From Lasiosphaeria ovina (lineage: Eukaryota > Ascomycota > Sordariomycetes > Sordariales > Lasiosphaeriaceae): 64,000 bases of DNA. Shown here piece by piece: positions 57,124 through 64,000 of this stretch (position 1 is the first letter of the stretch; each line of letters begins with the position of its first letter). The position numbers and the translations under genes were made by a program. The notes beneath the pieces are model-generated. The model did not search any database, was not told where the DNA came from, and was given only the letters and a program-made list of their open reading frames with translations. The DNA is taken from the NCBI GenBank assembly GCA_033439765.1, contig JAULSN010000003.1, forward strand, positions 4,278,001-4,342,000. Direction: 5' to 3'.

Positions 57124-60100
57124 TCACTCACACACACTGTCGATGAGCCGGCACAATCCCGAATCGCCAATCATCTTGGCTGCGGTCGAGGCTTGTTGCT
57201 CATCCGAGAAGCGTCCGCGCCGATGACTGACTTCGGCTAGCAGGATACATGCAGCCTCATACCTATCCCGTGGCGTTGCGCTACTGCTGAGAACAATCCG
57301 AGTCAAGACCGTGTCGCCCTGTGTATCCCTCTGGTACACATCATGTTTGAGACGGGGCACCAGCTACCGAAAAACGGCGGGATTGCAGTACCGCGATGCC
57401 AAGTGCAGCACATTCTCGCCGCGGACGTTGTGGTACTGGACGTGCGCCTCAATGCCTTGCTGCACTAGCAAGTATCCCATAACGTCGACGTGGTTGCCAC
57501 AGACGGCCGCCCCGATTAAGCTGTTCTCGGACTGGGAAATGTCCAGCAATTCGGTCCTGAGCCGGATCCGGTGCCGAGCCGCGTCGAACAGTCCCCGAAC
57601 CATGGGCAGACACCCCACTCTGACGGCCTTGCTCAAGAGAGCGCTGCCCCATCGCTCTTCAGTCATAGTGTCGTATACATGGTCAAGGAGTCCGAATACC
57701 CCGTCCCAGCCCACGCGGTGCTTCTCTGATGGAAACTTCGACCATTGACCCAAAACAAGCCAGAAAAACTCGCAGTTGTGGATTTGTTGGCCGGCTTTAC
57801 TCTCCCAGAGAATTCTTAGTCTCTCCAAGTTATTACTCCACTGGAGGATCTGGTCTGCAGCTTTCATGACCGGGCTGGGGAGGAATGCATCCCCCGGACC
57901 GTCCAAATCCGACTCGTCAAGCACACGCTGAAGCATGGCCTCCGAACCGTAGAGAGAAGTGATGCTGAGCGGGTCATACAGGCTGCTGTCGAATGCGAAC
58001 CTGGGCCTGGTCGCGCAATCTGAGCGGCAGTTCTGCGCAATCCAGTTGTGCAGCCGCGTCGAGCCAGCCCGGCACAAAACCTCAATGTCGGCGACGCTTG
58101 GGAGGAGAGACGCAGCCGAGACGGCTCCAAAGTGCTCGGTCCAGTAGCACGAAGCATAGACGAACAGCTCACCGAAGCCGCGCTCGGTTGGGTCGTAGTG
58201 AACCATGTCCTTTTCCCACGCCTCCCACGAGCAGTAGAGACTGACTTCGGTCGGTACATGGTCATCGGCCGTGTAGCGCGAATACAGGCTCGCATACAGC
58301 TCCCAGAGCTGCCTTGGTTGTGGCATCTCGTCCAGAAATGCACGCATTGGACCCAGTGCCCTGATGGCGCGGGTCTCGATGAGCTCGACTGTCATCCTCG
58401 TCCATATCCCGCTGCCCCGTGCTGAGCGGGATAGCGCTTCCATAACGAGCGCTTTCACCTGGCCGGGCAAGTAGGAAAGCCGGGTCTCAACTGTCTTCTC
58501 CACGACTAGGCGGTCCCGCGCGGCACTGCATTCCATTTGAATCTTACCCATTCCGTTTAGTTGCTCTAGGATCCTCTCTTCGAGTCGGGTGGAAAGCAGA
58601 ATTTTGAGACTCGAAGTCTTGTCCGAGACGGCTTTCAGCGAAGTGAGCAGACGCCCCCGAGATTGTCTGTCGCACTCGTCCAGGCCGTCAATGGCGAAGA
58701 TGAGCGGGCGACCGAGTGTTTCCAGAGTGCTCCGCAGCCACCCCTCCAGTTTTTTGAAGTTCGTTGCCGGCTCTATCCCAGAAGCCATTGCGCGTTTATA
58801 CCATTCGAAAAAGGTCCTCTTGAGGCCGGGGAGTTGCTCAAGGAGCGACAGAATGAGGACGCAGAATACGTGGATCGGCTGACTGCCCACGTCACTCTGG
58901 CAATAGTGGTAGCATACTTTGGGTTGGGGGAGCCGGCGCTTGTTTCGCTTGCGCAGCTCGTCTATGAGAAAAGACATGGCAACGGACTTTCCGGAGCCCG
59001 TTTCACCAACAATCACCAGCTGCTGGGGATCGGTAGAGTTGTACCACTGGATGAACTTGGTGTCCGCGAGTAAGAACTCACAGGCTATATCAGCTCGCAT
59101 CTGCTGCAAATCGACATGACGTTGGTTCTGGCGGCTCATCCTCCCACTGCCTAACCAACTGGCGACTTGGGAGCGAATTAGCACGCAAAGCCGACCAAAA
59201 AATGGGGACTTTAGGGGCGTTGGCACACACTCTCGTGGTCGTACAACATGGCTTTGATGTCGTCGACAATCTCCCATTTCGCTTTTTGCACTAGCTTTCG
59301 AAGGAGGTCGGCACGTCGCAAAAAGTCTTGGACGATTTCTGGCAAACGCCCGTTTTGCAGCACTACCCCTATGACGAGCCTAACCCCTTTCCGGGTTAAT
59401 GTCTCAAATGCGAAGTTTTTGGTACACCGATACGAGCGCCTGGGCTTTGTTAGAATGCCGGATTGGAAAAAGAGGGGAAAGCCAGAAAGGGGACCCGGGG
59501 GCTACTTATCTTGTGTATATCTTCCTCCTTTGTTCTCTGGCCGAGCGTGTCGCAATCGTCAATGTAGGACAGCTGTTCCAGCATATCTCCGATTTTCTTG
59601 GCGAACTCGGGATTGGCCGTTGAGCAGCTGATGGCAATCTGCGGCGACTCTCTCAGCTAATTATGAGCTTGTTATCAACCTGGCTGGCGAGCTCACCGCT
59701 GTTACGCCTCTGACCACCCCAAAGACAACCGAAGTAGTAGGTTCAATGCTCGTCAGCGGACTTGCTAGATCCAGCGCCAGCTTGAACCGCTCGAGGGGCA
59801 CTTGAAGCGAGTGTAAGCATTTCACCCCCCTCAGGAATGCAGACTCCTGAGTAGTGTCTTTATCCATCTTTTCGAGTTTGGTTGAATAGCTCGGCAACAT
59901 TATCCCCCTTTAAATGACATCGTCTATGATATTCCCAAGACTGTCTACCGCCTCACGGTATGCCACGCTCCAAAGGTCGGATGGGACACTAGATATCTTG
60001 ATCGAAATATCGATATCCGATCTTTCGATAGCAACATCCTCGTTGTCTTGGTCACCGATTGGGTGAGGCGCTGAAATGGTCGTCTCCTGTTCGGCCTCGA

Positions 60101-60269
60101 CTCCGGCCGCACTATACTCGGCGACCAGCGCGTTCGGGTCTCCAGGGGTTCTCTGATCAGAAGCACCGTTGGCATCCTTCGACGAACTCCTGGACTTGTG
60201 CCGGAGCCGGTCGAGTCTCTCGCGAACCCTGTGACAGAAGCTGCCATCCCTGATCTCTGAAGTGGACAT
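57124..60269 (-). pseudogene. NLR-type (NACHT_N, NACHT, ankyrin) pseudogene
   Basis: The best start is the ATG at 60269 (MSTSEIRDGSFCHRV). Next comes a NACHT N-terminal-like part (SDLWSVAYREAVDSL ... FGVVRGVTAV), then helical pieces (QNGRLPEIVQDFLRRADLL, KWEIVDDIKAMLYDHE), a NACHT NTPase with Walker A GETGSGKS and Walker B LIFAIDGLDECD, and ankyrin-like repeats (NVLHLASRYCNPAVFR). Lesions are: TAA at 59910-59912 where Gln fits; a 5' splice site at 59509 reading ATAAGT instead of GTAAGT; a frame change near 59401-59425; and TAG at 57364-57366 with the same frame continuing another 80 codons to 57124. Intact relatives are STAND receptors that trigger incompatibility or defence-like cell death. 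The NACHT block itself is open, so a truncated NACHT-only product from about 59140 is conceivable. Confidence 0.82.
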
Positions 60270-61008
60270 GACGCCTTGGGATACAGCCGACTGAAGTGTA
60301 ATCCTACGCCTTGGCGAAAGCGACTGGAGAACCGGCTGCTCAAGGTCGAGGGCAACCGAAAGATATGGCATTCTGGCGAGGTCAGCGAGCCCCGCCCCAT
60401 GTGGTGGAACTACGGAATACGATGGGGCCAAGTATTTCAGCCCATTTTCGAGTTTTAGGTCCACCAAAAAGCCATTTTGTGACTTAATTCATCGCGCTCG
60501 GCAGATAACGGCGTGGTGGCCCGGGCAACTGCCTCACACCGTGGATGTTTGCCCCTCGATTCTCCGTAGAGATGCGAACAAAGAAATAACCCCGCTTTAG
60601 TGTACTGTCTGTTACCTTCTTCATCTTGGGAAATCGCCAAAGGTTTTCTCCTAGGTTTCATGCCCAGCACACCCGGAGCATCGCATCGACCGGCCGCCCA
60701 ACCCAGCGCACGAAACAGATGCACCAACCTCGCTGCATCAGAGGCGTCTAGACGGGCCCGTGATCTTTCTTGGGCCGTCGGCTGACGATCCAGGGTTGAA
60801 AATTGCCCCCGGCGGGTCTCGCCCAACGATGCAAGGGAGTTATCCCAAAACACACTACTACCTATTTCGCATGCAGGGGGCTCGGGGCTCTTGGGTTGAC
60901 ACTCCTTACAATCGCTCCCCGACAACCGTGATTTAATTTCTTGCGTTGATTCTCCGTCCCCCCCAGCCCACTCCCAATAACCACAACCCAAAACGGCCGA
61001 CCATCGCG
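60270..61008. other. divergent spacer between the NLR pseudogene and the F-box-like gene
   Basis: About 740 bases with no separate supported gene. Upstream of the NLR ATG the same minus-strand frame stays open to about 60467 without an ATG. Toward 61008 the CCCA-rich stretch is the probable leader of the plus-strand gene. Confidence 0.45.
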
Positions 61009-61728
61009 ATGGAGTCCAAGTCTTGCTCCAACAAAACTGGGCCCCGCCTCCCCCGGCTGCCTCGCAACGTCCGCGACAACATCTACCGCCGAGTCCTCGT
61101 CGTGCCCCATCCGCTCTACCTCTACACACAGGGCACCTCCGACAAAGTCGAGCTCTTCGCGCCAGACCGGCCAGCGCGGTGGCTGGCGCTGCTCTACACC
61201 AGCCGCGCGATCCACGACCAAGCCGTCGAAACACTGTACGGGTCGCACCAGTTCGTGCTGGTCGACACGGCGCGCAGCAGCCAGGCCGCTCTCCTGCAGT
61301 CCTTCCTGCGCTTGATCAGGCCCGCCAACGTGGCGTGTCTGCGCCACATCTGCATCAACTTCCCCGCCGCCGTCGTCGTCGACGTCACGGACGAGCGGCG
61401 AACGACGGGAGACAGGACGGGCCCGAGTATGCTCTGCGAGGACGAGTTGCGCGGGCTGAGGCTCATCCGAGACAAGTGCCGCGGCTTGACAACGGTGGAG
61501 ATGTACCTGCACAATGAGAACTCGCGGGGTGTCGTGGTCGCGGCGGCGGGCCAGGAGGGGGAGATGTCGCGGCACGTTGAGCAGGTGTTGGCCGAGGTGG
61601 ATGCCGAGTTTAGGGCTATCGGCTCGTGGAAGAAGAAGGTGATTGTTAGGCTTTACAAGGGGCCGCTGACCCCCGAGGTGGCGGAGTTGATGCAGAGCTT
61701 CGGGTGGGTTGTTTTGCCTGGTAAATGA
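61009..61728 (+). CDS. small F-box/2EXR-like protein, unknown partner
   Basis: A single exon codes for 239 residues from the ATG at 61009 (MESKSCSNKTG). The start of the domain, RLPRLPRNVRDNIYRRVLV, resembles the LPxELRxxIYxxxL pattern of fungal F-box and 2EXR-like proteins, and ALLYTSRAIHDQAVETLYG matches the second conserved helix of that group. There are no leucine-rich or WD repeats. F-box-like proteins of this size are abundant in Pezizomycotina and mostly uncharacterised; a role in SCF ubiquitin ligases is possible but not shown. Confidence 0.7.
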   Translation: MESKSCSNKTGPRLPRLPRNVRDNIYRRVLVVPHPLYLYTQGTSDKVELFAPDRPARWLALLYTSRAIHDQAVETLYGSHQFVLVDTARSSQAALLQSFLRLIRPANVACLRHICINFPAAVVVDVTDERRTTGDRTGPSMLCEDELRGLRLIRDKCRGLTTVEMYLHNENSRGVVVAAAGQEGEMSRHVEQVLAEVDAEFRAIGSWKKKVIVRLYKGPLTPEVAELMQSFGWVVLPGK

Positions 61729-62205
61729 CTTGTAGGCGAGTCCTGGCGAGGAGATACCTAAGGGGTTCGGGGGAAAAGGTTGGTTGTTGATATAGGTAGG
61801 GGTGGCCCTAACCGATTGTAATCTGGCTTTCTTTTTCTCCTTTTCCTAGGTTTTGGGGAGAAACGGTACCACTTTCACGATAATCGAATTAAGAACTGCA
61901 GATTAACAAGAGCTGGAATTTTTTGCATGCTTCAAGTCGGGTTAGGAGTGGACTTGGTATCTGCGAGGGCAGAGTTGAACGTCACCCAAGGGGCTAGACG
62001 GCTGCCAAACTTGGGTGTTGACAGTTTTGGTATTGTTCTATGTATGAAACAAGAATATTAGGGGTATTAGATCGCTCCGCGGCTTAGTTCATTGCAAGCC
62101 ATCTTCTCCGTGTTTGTCCGCCCTCAATTTTCCAAGGGGTTCGTTCCGTGTATCATCCAAGCGTTTACTGTGTCGTGGCCACTCATTACCAGCGTCTACA
62201 CCGCG
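61729..62205. other. convergent 3' spacer
   Basis: This spacer between the convergent F-box-like and surface-protein genes holds their 3' ends. No gene is seen. Confidence 0.5.
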
Positions 62206-63439
62206 CTACCTGTTGCCCCAGCTCTCGCTCCCTGGCAGCTCGGCAACAGGGCTCAGCTCGCCGCCCCCGTTATGATGGTGATGGTGCCCGTCACCAACTG
62301 CCCCTGTCCCAACACCGGCAGCTCCTTCGCCCGAGACGCGCTCCGCCAGGCTGGACGGCGCCGTCGACGTCGCCGGCTGGCTGCCCTCGAGCTCGCTGCG
62401 CATGCTCCACGGCCGCGCCGCGCGCCCATCGGCTTCAGACACGGGCACCCCGTCGGCCTCAGACGCCGTGGGCGTCGACGGCACCTTGCCGTTCTTGTTT
62501 TCGCTGTGGTAATGCTGCTTCTTGCCGCTCTCGACGCCTGCCGACCGGCGCTGCCGCCTCCTGCGCAGGAAGAACAGCACGGCCAGCGCTGCGAGCAGCA
62601 CCGCCCCGCCCACCACGCCTCCGATGATGCCCGCCTTGGCGCTGGAGCTGAGGCCGGAGCTGCTGCTACTGCTGTCGCTGCTGCTGCTGTCGCTGTTGGA
62701 AGATGCTGGTGCCGTTTGCGATGCGGTGCCGGTGCTTGATGACCCTGGCGCCCCCGTGCCCGTGGAGGCAGAGGAGCCGCTGGTCTGGGTTGCGGGCGTG
62801 GACGCGGGAGAAGTCGGGCTGCCAGACGGCGACGGCGACGGCGACGACTGGGATCCCGGCTGCGTCTGCGTGTGTGATGACGACGGCGGCGAGGTGGGCA
62901 CGTAGCCGACGAAGAACTGGATGCTGTCGCCGGTGCTCTGGGGCAGCGACGCGCGGCTGCTGAGCGTGTCAGTGTCCTTGAAGGCGACGGTCGTCTTGGC
63001 GGCGTCGGTGCAGGTGCAGAACGAGCCCGGCTGCAGCATCGACGGGTCGGCCGACTGCGAGCACGCCGCCCACGACCCGTCGTTGTTGTCGCAGTGCGTG
63101 AGCGCGACCCACGGCTGGTCTGTGGTTGGGTACTGGTTAGCTTCGCTGGTCTTTGGGCTAATTAATCACTTTGGTGACAGTCTCACCAAAGAACTTCTGG
63201 GGACAGCTCGCGTCCTTGTACTCCGGGTCGGTGCAGCCGGCCATGTACGTCAGGGAGCTGCCGTAGCCGGTGCCATGCTGGCCCCAGCAGGCATTGTCGA
63301 CGAGGCAGTTGTCGCCGGCGCCGCAGCACGTCTGGTGGCCGAAGGCGTCGTTGCCGCACGGGATGAAGCTCTTGTCGAGCTTCTGCCCAGCCGCCGAGTA
63401 GCACGTGCCATTACTGACAAAGATGTTGGCGTCGCTCAT
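62206..63439 (-). CDS. single-pass membrane protein with cysteine-rich outer domain, unknown
   Basis: Two exons, 63439-63187 and 63119-62206 (67-nt intron, gtgaga...cacag), give 388 residues. The outer part (about 1-175) has many cysteines: NGTCYSAAG, IPCGNDAFGHQTCCGAGDNC, then after the splice DQPWVALTHCDN and GSFCTCTDAAKTTVAF. A Ser/Thr/Pro-rich stalk follows (about 180-255), then one membrane helix (IIGGVVGGAVLLAALAVLFF) with a basic stop-transfer RRRRQRR. The cytoplasmic tail of about 100 residues includes a HHHHH run. No signal peptide is visible at the N-terminus, which is usual for this uncharacterised Sordariomycete family as I remember it; a missed upstream exon is also possible. The layout suggests a surface sensor or wall-anchored receptor. 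Confidence 0.78.
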
Positions 63440-64000
63440 CGCTGTGTGCGGCGTGCGGCGTGTGTTTCTGTCGGTGTTTTTGAGCTACGGGACCGGGCGA
63501 CGGTGTTTGGAGTCTTGTTCGAGTGAGACACTGGCATTGTCGTGCTGTGCATTACCGCCGGGGACGGGTGGCACGAGTGCCGATGACAGGAGCGGATGCT
63601 GTGAGGGCATCGCTGCGAGTTAATTGATGGCGGTACAAGATGACGTCGTTGATCCTGGCGGTGGAGGTGTGGTGCTGTGTCGATCAGCTTCATTCTGGGC
63701 AGCAGTGTGCATGTTGGAGAAGCACTAACATGCAGGTCGAACTGACGTGGGCTTGCTTGGCTTGGCAATGGCAGGTTATGACGGGCGAGCTCCCTGACAA
63801 GGAGAACCTGCTCCTACGATAATTCCTCGGCTTGGATAAAGAGGGCAGAGACTTTACCGATTCCAGGCTCGGGCCTGAAGGTGGTAGGTATTCCGCAAAT
63901 ATGCATGTGCGCACTTTGTACTGACCCCCATCAACTATCTTCGTCATCACATGGTAAATAAATCCACAATGAGGAGTAATATTTGCTATCGCCTCGCGTC
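63440..64000. other. upstream region of the surface-protein gene
   Basis: The last 560 bases hold the promoter of the minus-strand surface-protein gene and unassigned sequence up to the window edge. No gene is supported; a gene continuing beyond the edge cannot be excluded. Confidence 0.45.

Noticed and set aside
59500..59520. ATAAGT at the NLR intron start as a real AT-AC (minor-class) intron
   Set aside because: The U12-type ATATCC consensus and an AC acceptor are absent; the site ends in a normal CAG, so a mutated GT donor is simpler.
1..64000. tRNA, 5S rRNA and CRISPR arrays
   Set aside because: I looked by eye for A/B box pairs, the conserved 5S core and regularly spaced repeats and found none convincing; a covariance search would be needed to exclude tRNAs.

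Overview
The window is nuclear DNA of a filamentous ascomycete (Pezizomycotina, most likely a Sordariomycete). The reasons are short introns (mostly 50-140 nt) with GTRNGY donors and CTRAY branch sites, long intergenic spacers, a Zn2Cys6 regulator, a BCK1/MCK1-type MAPKKK with SAM and RA-like parts, a Ppo-type oxygenase, SWR1, a BYS1-type secreted protein and a degraded NLR-like gene. I could not fix genus or species. Exon boundaries were worked out by hand from reading frame, splice consensus and family conservation; no transcripts were available.

Layout. 0-16 kb is mostly core: a GH5 ergosteryl-beta-glucosidase-like enzyme (350-2791), a cell-wall-integrity MAPKKK (3743-9037), a GH47 alpha-mannosidase with large insertions (10113-13212) and a BYS1-family secreted protein (14892-15598). 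16-20 kb: a stand-alone secreted cytochrome domain of the cellobiose-dehydrogenase type (minus strand, 16017-16993), rebuilt from four exons, and an orphan coiled-coil plus zinc-finger-like protein (18008-19482). 20-31 kb looks accessory: a BAHD acyltransferase, a Zn2Cys6 regulator whose zinc cluster is split by an intron carrying a microsatellite, a dead short-chain dehydrogenase, an MFS sugar transporter and a small unknown membrane protein. 33-48 kb: a Clr5-domain protein, a very long Ppo/linoleate-diol-synthase-like fusion lacking the P450 cysteine, SWR1, and the complex I subunit NDUFB8, which shares a 0.5 kb divergent promoter with SWR1. 48-64 kb: a fungal protein of unknown function, a 3.8 kb gene-poor spacer, a DHA2-type drug exporter, an AT-rich spacer, an NLR (NACHT plus ankyrin) pseudogene, a small F-box-like protein, and a cysteine-rich single-pass surface protein.

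Common threads. Two independent pseudogenes (SDR at 25.6-26.6 kb, NLR at 57-60 kb) carry stop codons best explained by CpA-to-TpA change, as repeat-induced point mutation (RIP) would leave. Several introns need AAG acceptors, and two introns are multiples of three without a stop, so simple ORF calling misses them. The acyltransferase, regulator, dead SDR and transporter run could be a remnant of a small metabolic gene cluster, but no backbone synthase is present, so that remains inference.
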